Below the pieces are notes generated by a model. The model did no database searches, was not told where the DNA came from, and worked only from the letters and a program-made list of their open reading frames with translations. A stretch of DNA of 64,000 bases from contig NZ_CYGX02000003.1 in the NCBI RefSeq assembly GCF_900019265.1, positions 31,042-95,041 of the forward strand, read 5' to 3'. The position numbers were made by a program, and so were the translations under genes. Origin of the DNA: Paraburkholderia ribeironis. Its GTDB lineage: Bacteria; Pseudomonadota; Gammaproteobacteria; Burkholderiales; Burkholderiaceae. Each line of letters begins with the position of its first letter. Within the stretch, counting starts at the first letter, position 1. Of this stretch, positions 56,948 through 64,000 are shown piece by piece.

Positions 56948-57652
56948 ATGTTCGACAAGATTCCTGCCCGGGCGTTGAGCGACACTGTCGCGCAGCAGCT
57001 GCTCAAGCAGATCGACAAAGGCACCTTCGAGCGCGGCGGCAAGCTGCCGACCGAAGCCGTGCTGGCGCAGCAGTTCGGCGTGAGCCGCACGGTGATTCGC
57101 GAGGCGATCTCGCGGCTGAAGAACGAGGGCGTGGTCGAGCCGCGCCAGGGCAGTGGCGTGTTCGTCGCGGCGCACGGCGCGGTGCGGCCGCTGCGGATCG
57201 ACTACGCCGAAGCGATCGAACCCGGCTCGGTGGTGCAGATTCTCGCGCTGCGTCGGGCGATCGAGGCGGAAGTCGCGTCGGAAGCCGCGATGCGCCGCAC
57301 CGACGCCGACATGGCGTCAATCGACGCGGCGCTCGCGCGGATCGATCAGGCGGTGGCCGAGGGCGAGGACGGCGTCGCTGAAGACGTCGCGTTTCATCGC
57401 GCGATTGCGGTGGCTACCGGCAATCCGTATTTCCTCAAAACGCTCACGTTCCTGAATCAGTACCTGGAAGCAGGCACGGTCGTCACGCGCCGCAACGAAG
57501 CGTTGCGCGAGGACTTTTCGCGTCAGGTGCGCGAAGAGCACGCGGCCATTGCCGCCGCGATTCGCGCGGGCGATCCGATGGCGGCGCGCAATGCGGCGCA
57601 AACGCATATGTACAACGCCGCGCGGCGGCTCGCGGAAGCAGGTATTTGCTGA
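56948..57652 (+). CDS. FadR-family GntR regulator of the tetronate operon
   Basis: The 234-residue regulator has a winged helix (QIDKGTFERGGKLPTEAVLAQQFGVSRTVIREAISRLKNEGVVEPRQGSGVFV) and an FCD domain. The FCD metal-binding positions are in EDVAFHRAIAVATGN and VREEHAAIAAAIRAGD, and it closes with ARNAAQTHMYNAARRL. It is the first gene before ltnD and reads in the same direction, so it most likely controls the tetronate genes in response to a pathway acid. A more AT-rich stretch at 56890-56945 probably holds its promoter and operator. Confidence 0.9.
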   Translation: MFDKIPARALSDTVAQQLLKQIDKGTFERGGKLPTEAVLAQQFGVSRTVIREAISRLKNEGVVEPRQGSGVFVAAHGAVRPLRIDYAEAIEPGSVVQILALRRAIEAEVASEAAMRRTDADMASIDAALARIDQAVAEGEDGVAEDVAFHRAIAVATGNPYFLKTLTFLNQYLEAGTVVTRRNEALREDFSRQVREEHAAIAAAIRAGDPMAARNAAQTHMYNAARRLAEAGIC

Positions 57653-57740
57653 GGTTCAGTGGATGGCGCGCGGTTGGGCTGCGGTGTACGCATAGGCTCG
57701 ACGGGCGCAGCAACGCATAACGAATTCTTAGAGGTCAAGC

Positions 57741-58631
57741 ATGTCGAGAAATATCGGTGTCATCGGTCTTGGTGCAATGGGCCTGGGTGTCGCGCGCTCG
57801 TTGTTGCGCGCGGGTTTTCGGGTCCACGCTTGCGATTTGCGCCGCGAGGTGTTGCAGGCGTTCGTCGCCGAAGGCGGCGTGGGTTGCCCAACGCCCGCCG
57901 AGCTCGGCGCGCAGTGTGAAGTGGTCGTCACGCTGGTCGTGAACGCCGCGCAAACCGAAGCCGTGCTGTTTGGCGAGCAGGGCGCAATCGCCGCGATGAA
58001 GAAGGGCGCTGTCGTGATCGCGAGTGCGACGGTCGCGCCAGACTTCGCGATCGAGCTCGGCAAGCGGATCGAGGCAGCCGGCTTGCGGATGCTCGACGCA
58101 CCGGTTTCAGGCGGCGCGGCGCGCGCCGCGTCCGGCGAGATGACGATGATGACGTCCGGCCCGGCGGCCGCCTATGCCGCGTGCGAGGACGTGCTGGCCG
58201 CGATGGCGGGCAAGGTGTATCGCCTCGGCTCGGCGCATGGTGCGGGGTCGAAGGTGAAGATCATCAACCAGCTGCTGGCCGGCGTGCATATCGCGGTGGC
58301 CGCCGAGGCAATGGCGCTCGGTTTGCGCGAAGGCGTCGATCCCGACGCGCTGTACGACGTCATCACGCACAGTGCGGGCAATTCGTGGATGTTCGAGAAC
58401 CGCGTGCCGCACATTCTCGCGGGCGATTACACGCCGTTGTCGGCGGTCGATATTTTCGTCAAGGATCTGGGGCTCGTGCTCGATACCGCGCGCCGCTCAA
58501 AATTTCCGCTGCCGCTCTCCGCGGCCGCGCATCAAATGTTCATGATGGCGTCGACGGCCGGTCACGGCGGTGAAGACGATTCCGCGGTGATCAAGATTTT
58601 CCCCGGCATCGACGTGCCGGCGGCGAAATAG
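57741..58631 (+). CDS. ltnD: L-threonate 2-dehydrogenase
   Basis: The 296-residue beta-hydroxyacid dehydrogenase begins NIGVIGLGAMGLGVARSLLRAGF (NAD binding). It has the substrate motif DAPVSGGAARAASGEMTMMTSG and the catalytic Lys in GAGSKVKIINQLLAGVHIAVAAEAM. In the neighbourhood of otnK, otnC, otnI and denD it is LtnD, oxidising L-threonate to 2-dehydro-L-erythronate. It starts 88 bp after the GntR gene with a weak AGAGG ribosome site, and 15 bp separate it from otnK. Confidence 0.92.
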   Translation: MSRNIGVIGLGAMGLGVARSLLRAGFRVHACDLRREVLQAFVAEGGVGCPTPAELGAQCEVVVTLVVNAAQTEAVLFGEQGAIAAMKKGAVVIASATVAPDFAIELGKRIEAAGLRMLDAPVSGGAARAASGEMTMMTSGPAAAYAACEDVLAAMAGKVYRLGSAHGAGSKVKIINQLLAGVHIAVAAEAMALGLREGVDPDALYDVITHSAGNSWMFENRVPHILAGDYTPLSAVDIFVKDLGLVLDTARRSKFPLPLSAAAHQMFMMASTAGHGGEDDSAVIKIFPGIDVPAAK

Positions 58632-58646
58632 GCAGGAGAACTTGAT

Positions 58647-59957
58647 ATGACAGTTAGCACGAAGCGTGCACTGCTCGGCTGCATCGCCGATGATTTCACC
58701 GGCGCCACGGATCTCGCCAACATGCTGGTGCGCGGCGGCATGCGCACGGTGCAGACTATCGGCGTGCCCCGGTCGAACGAAGCGATTGAGGCCGATGCGC
58801 TGGTGGTTGCGCTGAAGTCACGCACGATCCCCGCCGCCGACGCGGTCGCTCAATCGCTCGCCGCGCTCGACTGGCTGCGCGCGCAAGGCTGCCGGCAGTT
58901 CTTCTTCAAGTACTGCTCGACTTTCGATTCGACCGACGCGGGCAACATCGGCCAGGTGACGGATGCGTTGCTCGACGCGCTGGGCTGCGCAGGCAACGCC
59001 AGCGCTTTTACGATCGCCTGCCCGGCATTTCCCGAGAACGGCCGGACGATCTTTCGCGGCCATCTGTTTGTCGGCGAGATGCTGCTCAACGAGTCGGGGA
59101 TGGAAAATCATCCGCTCACGCCGATGCGCGATGCGAACCTCGTACGCGTGCTGCAACGTCAGACCGGCTCGAAAGTCGGCCTCGTGCGTTACGACGCGGT
59201 GGCGCGAGGCGTCGCGAGCGTGCGCGCAGCGTTCGAAGCGTTGCGCAACGATGGCGTACGCATGGCGATTGCCGACTCGGTATGCGATGCCGATTTGCAC
59301 GTGCTGGGCGAAGCCTGCGCGGACCTCACGCTGATCACGGGCGGCTCTGGGGTCGCGTTGGGCTTGCCGGCCAACTTCCGCCGCGCGGGCTTGCTCGCGG
59401 AGCAGGCCGACGCCGCGCAGTTGCCGCGCGTCGAAGGATTGTCGGTGGTGCTGGCCGGTAGCGCATCGAAAGCGACCAACGCACAGGTGGCGGCATGGTG
59501 CGCCACGCGGCCGGCGTTTCGCATCGATCCGCTCGCGGCGGCGCGCGGCGAACCGGTCGTCGAGCAGGCGCTGGCATTCGCGCGGACGTATCTCGAGCGC
59601 GCCGAGCCCGTGCTGATCTACGCGACCGCCACGCCCGACGAGGTGAAAGCGGTGCAGCGCGAACTCGGCGTGAACGAAGCTGGGCATCTGGTCGAATCCA
59701 CCTTGGCATCCATCGCACGCGGCTTGCATGAACGCGGCGTGCGTAAATTCGTGGTGGCCGGCGGCGAGACGTCGGGTGCGGTCGTGCAGGCACTCGACGT
59801 GCGCACGCTGCGCATCGGCGCGCAGATCGATCCCGGCGTGCCGGCCACCGCGACGACCGGCGCCGAGCCGCTCGCGCTCGCGCTGAAATCGGGCAACTTC
59901 GGTGCGACCGATTTCTTCGCCAAGGCGTTGCGTCATCTCGACGGGGGCGCGCAATGA
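58647..59957 (+). CDS. otnK: 3-oxo-tetronate kinase
   Basis: The 436-residue protein is a DUF1537-type (four-carbon acid sugar) kinase. It opens LLGCIADDFTGATDLANMLVRGGM and has FKYCSTFDSTDAGNIGQVTDAL and ITGGSGVALGLP. The nucleotide-binding C-terminal part carries VVAGGETSGAVVQALDVRTLRIG and IDPGVPATATTG. It phosphorylates 3-oxotetronate at C4 in the threonate/erythronate pathway. Its stop overlaps the otnC start (ATGA). Confidence 0.94.
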   Translation: MTVSTKRALLGCIADDFTGATDLANMLVRGGMRTVQTIGVPRSNEAIEADALVVALKSRTIPAADAVAQSLAALDWLRAQGCRQFFFKYCSTFDSTDAGNIGQVTDALLDALGCAGNASAFTIACPAFPENGRTIFRGHLFVGEMLLNESGMENHPLTPMRDANLVRVLQRQTGSKVGLVRYDAVARGVASVRAAFEALRNDGVRMAIADSVCDADLHVLGEACADLTLITGGSGVALGLPANFRRAGLLAEQADAAQLPRVEGLSVVLAGSASKATNAQVAAWCATRPAFRIDPLAAARGEPVVEQALAFARTYLERAEPVLIYATATPDEVKAVQRELGVNEAGHLVESTLASIARGLHERGVRKFVVAGGETSGAVVQALDVRTLRIGAQIDPGVPATATTGAEPLALALKSGNFGATDFFAKALRHLDGGAQ

Positions 59958-60616
59958 CCGGCGCCCCAGCACTCCATACGACCAATGAAGCGCGCGTGCG
60001 CGAGGAAATCTGCGCGATCGGCGCGAGTCTCTACCAGCGCGGCTATACGGTGGGTACTGCCGGCAACATCAGCGCGCGGCTCGACGACGGCTGGCTGATC
60101 ACGCCGACCGACGCGTGTCTCGGCCGGCTCGATCCCGCCGGGATTGCCAAGGTCGATTTCGACGGCCACGCGGTAGCGGGCGGCAAGCCGTCTAAAACGC
60201 TGGCGCTGCATCGCGGCATCTATGCGCGCAACGGCGAAGCGCGCGGCATCGTCCATACGCATTCGACGCATCTGGTCGCGTTGACGCTCGCGGGAGTCTG
60301 GAGCGAGACCGATGTATTGCCGCCGCTCACGCCGTACTACGTGATGAAAGTGGGCCACGTCCCGCTGATCCGTTACCGGCGTCCCGGCGATCCGCAGGTG
60401 GCTGCGCAGATCGCCGCGCTCGCCGATACCGTTCGCGCGGTGTTGCTCGAACGTCTTGGCCCGGTGGTGTGGGAGCGTTCCGTCGCGCAGGCCGCGTATG
60501 CACTCGAAGAACTCGAGGAGACCGCGCGCCTGTGGCTGATGACGAATCCGCGGCCCGCACCGCTCGACGAAGCCGCACTCGAAGAACTGCGCACGGTGTT
60601 CGGCGCGCGCTGGTAG
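59954..60616 (+). CDS. otnC: 3-oxo-tetronate 4-phosphate decarboxylase
   Basis: The 220-residue enzyme is a class II aldolase/adducin fold protein. It shows YQRGYTVGTAGNISARLDDGWLITPTDACLGRLDP, SKTLALHRGIYARNGEARGIVHTHSTHLVAL with two zinc His, and a later metal His in MKVGHVPLIRYRRPGD. It decarboxylates 3-oxo-4-phosphotetronate to DHAP, the exit point to central metabolism. The ATGA overlap with otnK indicates coupled translation. Confidence 0.93.
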   Translation: MTGAPALHTTNEARVREEICAIGASLYQRGYTVGTAGNISARLDDGWLITPTDACLGRLDPAGIAKVDFDGHAVAGGKPSKTLALHRGIYARNGEARGIVHTHSTHLVALTLAGVWSETDVLPPLTPYYVMKVGHVPLIRYRRPGDPQVAAQIAALADTVRAVLLERLGPVVWERSVAQAAYALEELEETARLWLMTNPRPAPLDEAALEELRTVFGARW

Positions 60617-60678
60617 CACCCGACACGACAAAGCCGCCCACGGCGGCGCATCAGGCTATTCATGGAAGGAGACATTGC

Positions 60679-62013
60679 ATGAACTCGTATCAGCCCGCAG
60701 CCAGCCGTCCCGTTGCCGCGCACGCGGCGCAAGCCGGCGCTGCCGAAGTTGAACGCACCTATAAGAAAGTGTTCTGGCGCATCGTGCCGTTTCTGATGCT
60801 GTGCTACGTGGTCGCTTATCTGGACCGCGTGAACGTTGGCTTCGCGAAGCTGCAGATGTCGCAGGATCTCGCGTTCAGCGAGACGGTGTTCGGGCTGGGC
60901 GCCGGCGTGTTTTTCATCGGCTACTTTCTGTTCGAGTTGCCGAGCAACATCCTGATGCACAAGCTCGGCGCGCGGATCTGGATTGCGCGGATCATGATCA
61001 CGTGGGGTGTGCTGTCCGCGGTGTTCGTGTTCGTGAAGACGCCGACGCAGTTCTATCTGTTGCGCTTCCTGCTGGGTCTCGCCGAAGCGGGTTTCTATCC
61101 GGGCGTCATCCTGTACCTGACCTACTGGTTCCCGTCGCATCGGCGCGCGAAGATTATCGCGGTGTTCATGTCGGCGATTCCGGTCTCGGGAATCTTCGGC
61201 AACCCGCTGTCCGGCTGGATCATGCAGAGCTTCCATAACAGCTCGGGTTTGGCGGGCTGGCAATGGATGTTCCTGATTGAAGCGATTCCCGCGATCGCGA
61301 TCGGTATTGCGACGATCCTGTATCTCGACAACGGCATCGCCAGCGCAAAGTGGCTGAGCAATACCGAGAAGCGCGTGCTTGCCGATGAAATCGCCGCCGC
61401 GCAGCCGCAGGAACAGACCCACAAGCACTCGCTCGGCGCAGTGTTCCGCGATCCGCGCACCTGGTGGATGTCGCTGATCTATTTCGCCTTCGTCACCGGG
61501 CAATACGGCCTGACGTTCTGGATGCCGACGCTCGTCAAGTCGACCGGCGTGACCGGCGCGTTCAACATCGGACTGCTGAGCGCGATTCCGTTCCTGTGCG
61601 CGATCGTCGTGATGAACGTGATGGGGCATAGCGCCGACAAGCGCCGCGAGCGTCGCTGGCATCTGATCGTGCCGGCGCTGTTCGGCGCGGTCGGCTTCAC
61701 GGTGGCCGCTTCGTTCGCGGACAACACGATGGTGTCGATCGCGTTTCTGTCATTGGCCGCCGCTGGCGTGCTGACCTGCGCGCCGCTCTTCTGGTCGCTG
61801 CCGACCGCATTCATGTCGGGCGCGAGCGCCGCGGCCGGCATCGCCATCATCAATTCGATCGGCAATCTCGCGGGCTTCGCGAGCCCGTACATGATCGGCT
61901 ATCTGAAAGACCTCACGCACAGCACGCAGACCGGCATGTACGTGCTTGCCGTGATGCTGGTGATCGGCGCGATTGCCACGTGGCTCACGCCGGCGAAGCT
62001 GGTCAATCGATAA
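60679..62013 (+). CDS. MFS anion:cation symporter, probable tetronate uptake
   Basis: The 444-residue membrane protein has 12 predicted helices and belongs to the ACS family. It has VAYLDRVNVGFAKLQMSQDLAFSETVFGLGAGVFFIGYFLFELPSN, GLAEAGFYPGVILYLTYWFPSHRRAK and GWQWMFLIEAIPAI. ACS members import organic anions such as hexuronates, tartrate and phthalate with protons. Its place inside the tetronate operon makes L-threonate and D-erythronate the likely substrates. The ATG at 60679 has AAGGAG eight bases upstream. Confidence 0.91.
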   Translation: MNSYQPAASRPVAAHAAQAGAAEVERTYKKVFWRIVPFLMLCYVVAYLDRVNVGFAKLQMSQDLAFSETVFGLGAGVFFIGYFLFELPSNILMHKLGARIWIARIMITWGVLSAVFVFVKTPTQFYLLRFLLGLAEAGFYPGVILYLTYWFPSHRRAKIIAVFMSAIPVSGIFGNPLSGWIMQSFHNSSGLAGWQWMFLIEAIPAIAIGIATILYLDNGIASAKWLSNTEKRVLADEIAAAQPQEQTHKHSLGAVFRDPRTWWMSLIYFAFVTGQYGLTFWMPTLVKSTGVTGAFNIGLLSAIPFLCAIVVMNVMGHSADKRRERRWHLIVPALFGAVGFTVAASFADNTMVSIAFLSLAAAGVLTCAPLFWSLPTAFMSGASAAAGIAIINSIGNLAGFASPYMIGYLKDLTHSTQTGMYVLAVMLVIGAIATWLTPAKLVNR

Positions 62014-62091
62014 ATCGACGTGGGCGCGCGGCGCACGCATCGATTGCCCGCGCCGCACGCCGGATCACACTGTTTTCAAGGAGTTGCCGCC

Positions 62092-62880
62092 ATGCCTCGT
62101 TTCGCCGCCAACCTGACGATGATGTACAACGAGCACGCTTTCCTCGACCGTTTCGCCGCCGCCGCAAAAGACGGCTTTAAAGCGGTCGAGTATCTGTTTC
62201 CGTATGATTTCCGCGCTGGCGAGATCAAGGCGCGGCTCGACGCGCATGCTCTGACCCAGGCGCTCTTCAATGCGCCGCCCGGCGACTGGGCCGGCGGCGA
62301 GCGCGGCATCGCTTCGCTGCCGGGCCGTGAGGACGAGTTTCGCCGCGGCGTCGAGACTGCGCTCGAATACGCGCGTGTGCTCGGCAATCGCAAGCTGCAC
62401 GTGATGGCCGGCTTGATCGGCGCGGATCAATCGCGTGCGCGGCATCGCGACGTGTATTTGCAGAATCTCGCGTATGCCGCGCAGGCGGCGCAAGCCGACG
62501 AGGTGATGGTCGTGATCGAGCCGATCAATACGCGCGACATGCCCGGCTATTTCCTGACTCGGCAGGACGACGCCCAGGCGATCTGCGCGGAAGTCGGCGC
62601 GCCGAATCTCAAGGTGCAGTTCGACTGCTATCACTGTCAGATCGTCGAAGGCGATCTGGCGATGAAGCTCAAACGCGATATGGCCGGCATCGGCCACATA
62701 CAGATCGCCGGCGTGCCCGAGCGCCATGAACCCGACATCGGCGAATTGAATTACCCGTATCTGTTCGAGCTGATCGACTCACTCGGCTACGACGGCTACA
62801 TCGGCTGCGAATACCGGCCGCGTGCGGGCACCTCGGCCGGTCTCGGCTGGCTCAAGCCGTATCTGAGCGCTGCCCGCTAA
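62092..62880 (+). CDS. otnI: 2-oxo-tetronate isomerase (hydroxypyruvate isomerase family)
   Basis: The 262-residue TIM-barrel protein begins [40 protein letters not shown]. It has [22 protein letters not shown] with the catalytic Glu, [30 protein letters not shown] and GYIGCEYRP with the second Glu. This is the Hyi/OtnI family. In this operon it should be OtnI, interconverting 2-oxo- and 3-oxotetronate. AAGGAG lies nine bases before the ATG at 62092. Confidence 0.93.
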   Translation: MPRFAANLTMMYNEHAFLDRFAAAAKDGFKAVEYLFPYDFRAGEIKARLDAHALTQALFNAPPGDWAGGERGIASLPGREDEFRRGVETALEYARVLGNRKLHVMAGLIGADQSRARHRDVYLQNLAYAAQAAQADEVMVVIEPINTRDMPGYFLTRQDDAQAICAEVGAPNLKVQFDCYHCQIVEGDLAMKLKRDMAGIGHIQIAGVPERHEPDIGELNYPYLFELIDSLGYDGYIGCEYRPRAGTSAGLGWLKPYLSAAR

Positions 62881-62904
62881 CCTCGACACGATGGACGACC
62901 GATC

Positions 62905-63885
62905 ATGAAAATACTGATTACCGGCGGCGCGGGTTTTCTCGGCCAGCGTCTCGCACGCGAACTGCTCGCACGCGGCTGCGTCAAAGATCCGCACGGCGCG
63001 CCGCAAGCGCTGACCGAACTGGTGTTGCTCGACGTGGTGCGCGCCGGCGACTTCGGCGACCCCCGCGTGCGCACTGAAGTGGGCGACATCGCAGAGCGCA
63101 GCGTGCTCGAACGCGTGATCGACGACCGGACGGCGGCGATCTTCCATCTGGCCGCGATCGTGAGCGGGCAGGCCGAAGCGGATTTCGATCTCGGCATGCG
63201 CATCAATCTGGATGCGTCGCGCCTGCTGCTGGAGACCTGCCGGCAGCGCGGGCATCGGCCGCGCGTGGTGTTCACGAGTTCGGTCGCGGTCTATGGCGGC
63301 GATCTGCCCGACGTCGTGCAGAACGACACCGCGTTGAATCCGCAATCGTCGTATGGCGCGCAGAAGGCGATCGCGGAGTTGCTGCTCAACGATTACACAC
63401 GGCGCGGTTTCGTCGATGGCCGCGTGCTGCGCCTGCCCACCATCAGCGTGCGGCCGGGGCGGCCGAATGCGGCGGCGTCGTCGTTCGCGAGCGGCATCAT
63501 CCGCGAGCCGCTGAATGGCGAAACGGCAGTGTGTCCGGTCGCGGGCTCGACGCGTGTGTGGCTGCTGTCGCCGCGCCAGGCGATCGCGGGCCTGATCGCC
63601 GGACTCGAACTCGACTCGGCCGCGCTCGGCAACCAGCGCGCGCTAAATCTGCCGGGGATTTCGGTGAGCGTCGACGAGATGATCGCGGCGTTGCGCGAGG
63701 TCGCCGGCGATGAGGTCGCGAAGCGCATCGTGCGGGAGCCGGATGCGCGCATCGAAAAGATCGTCGGCAGCTGGCCGGGGCGATGGGATACGACGCGCGC
63801 CGAACGGTTGGGCATGAGCGGCGAGCGCAGTTTCGCGGACGTGATCCGCAGCTACATCGCGGACGAGCAGGTTCAGATGCGCTGA
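62905..63885 (+). CDS. denD: D-erythronate 2-dehydrogenase
   Basis: The 326-residue extended SDR starts MKILITGGAGFLGQRLARELL (NAD binding). It has FHLAAIVSGQAEADFDLGMRINLDA, FTSSVAVYGG, and the catalytic Tyr-Lys in SSYGAQKAIAELLL. VLRLPTISVRPGRPNAAASSFASGIIREPL and late WDTTRAERLGM complete it. This matches DenD, which oxidises D-erythronate to the 2-oxo acid that OtnI accepts. It follows otnI by 24 bp and seems to end the operon, with a nested inverted repeat just after the stop. Confidence 0.92.
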   Translation: MKILITGGAGFLGQRLARELLARGCVKDPHGAPQALTELVLLDVVRAGDFGDPRVRTEVGDIAERSVLERVIDDRTAAIFHLAAIVSGQAEADFDLGMRINLDASRLLLETCRQRGHRPRVVFTSSVAVYGGDLPDVVQNDTALNPQSSYGAQKAIAELLLNDYTRRGFVDGRVLRLPTISVRPGRPNAAASSFASGIIREPLNGETAVCPVAGSTRVWLLSPRQAIAGLIAGLELDSAALGNQRALNLPGISVSVDEMIAALREVAGDEVAKRIVREPDARIEKIVGSWPGRWDTTRAERLGMSGERSFADVIRSYIADEQVQMR

Positions 63886-63887
63886 AA

Positions 63888-63962
63888 CGCTTCGGCAGGC
63901 GATGGCGGTGCCGGTGGTGCGGCGGGGCTGCCCGCCGGTACACCGGCATGCTTGCCGAAGCG
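63888..63962. repeat. 75-bp nested inverted repeat after denD
   Basis: Outer arms CGCTTCGGCAGG and CTTGCCGAAGCG (11 of 12 paired) enclose GCCGGTG / CACCGGC and then GGCGGG / CCCGCC. It begins three bases after the denD stop and could act as a terminator or RNA-stabilising structure; there is no T-run. Confidence 0.75.
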
Positions 63963-63970
63963 TCTGCACG

Positions 63971-64000
63971 CCCGCCGACCCGCCGACCCGCCGACCCGCC
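63971..64000. repeat. 8-bp tandem repeat running off the window end
   Basis: CCCGCCGA is repeated three times plus a partial fourth copy up to the last base. The full array length is unknown because the window stops. Confidence 0.9.

Overview
The window is GC-rich (mid-60s by eye), strongly G/C at third codon positions, and densely packed with metabolic genes. A DUF4148 secreted protein, a Burkholderia-type trimeric porin, several IclR/GntR regulators and a DUF1045 phosphonate protein all point to a beta-proteobacterium of the Burkholderiaceae, most likely Paraburkholderia or Burkholderia. There are no rRNA, tRNA, phage, insertion-sequence or CRISPR signatures. It reads as accessory and core metabolism on a large replicon.

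Layout. 0.3-7 kb: DUF2252 protein, membrane-anchored polysaccharide deacetylase, an SDR oxidoreductase, a small CC-motif protein, sirtuin, FMN-binding protein and DUF938 methyltransferase. 6.6-18.6 kb: 6-phosphogluconate dehydrogenase (gnd), DUF4148 protein, cupin, a degenerate LytM lipoprotein, threonine aldolase (ltaE), a DHA2 drug exporter, glycogen phosphorylase (glgP), an aspartic-protease-like lipoprotein and a DUF6232 membrane protein. 18.7-25.3 kb: hopanoid C-3 methylase (hpnR), a chemoreceptor, a DUF1801 protein and an L-arabinonate dehydratase.

25.3-33.3 kb: a complete acetone carboxylase locus, acxABC plus the AcoR-type sigma-54 activator acxR. A textbook -24/-12 promoter precedes acxA, and a 38-bp dyad lies about 100 bp upstream of it as a candidate activator site. 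33.4-36.0 kb: small envelope proteins (SYLF lipoprotein, glycine-zipper protein, unknown secreted protein). 36.4-43.2 kb: an ABC importer, an intracellular GH51 arabinofuranosidase and a FadR-type regulator, which together look like an arabinoside uptake and cleavage operon. Its product could feed the L-arabinonate dehydratase at 23.5 kb. 43.3-47.0 kb: porin, M14-type deacylase and a cationic amino-acid binding protein.

47.6-50.6 kb: a PotD-like periplasmic binding protein translationally coupled to a membrane GGDEF protein, a candidate ligand-sensing c-di-GMP module. 50.8-54.4 kb: partial phosphonate locus (phnM; phnF-DUF1045-phnN) with a perfect 18-bp HutC-type operator in the divergent region; the C-P lyase core genes are not in the window. 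54.4-55.9 kb: remnant of a LysR gene and an M20 amidohydrolase. 55.9-63.9 kb: divergent IclR and GntR regulators, then a tetronate catabolic operon (ltnD, otnK, otnC, MFS transporter, otnI, denD) converting L-threonate and D-erythronate to DHAP.

Short tandem repeats with 8-12 bp units recur in or beside genes at 2.8, 8.8, 17.7, 40.8 and 63.97 kb. All assignments come from reading the sequence and motif recognition; no database search was run.
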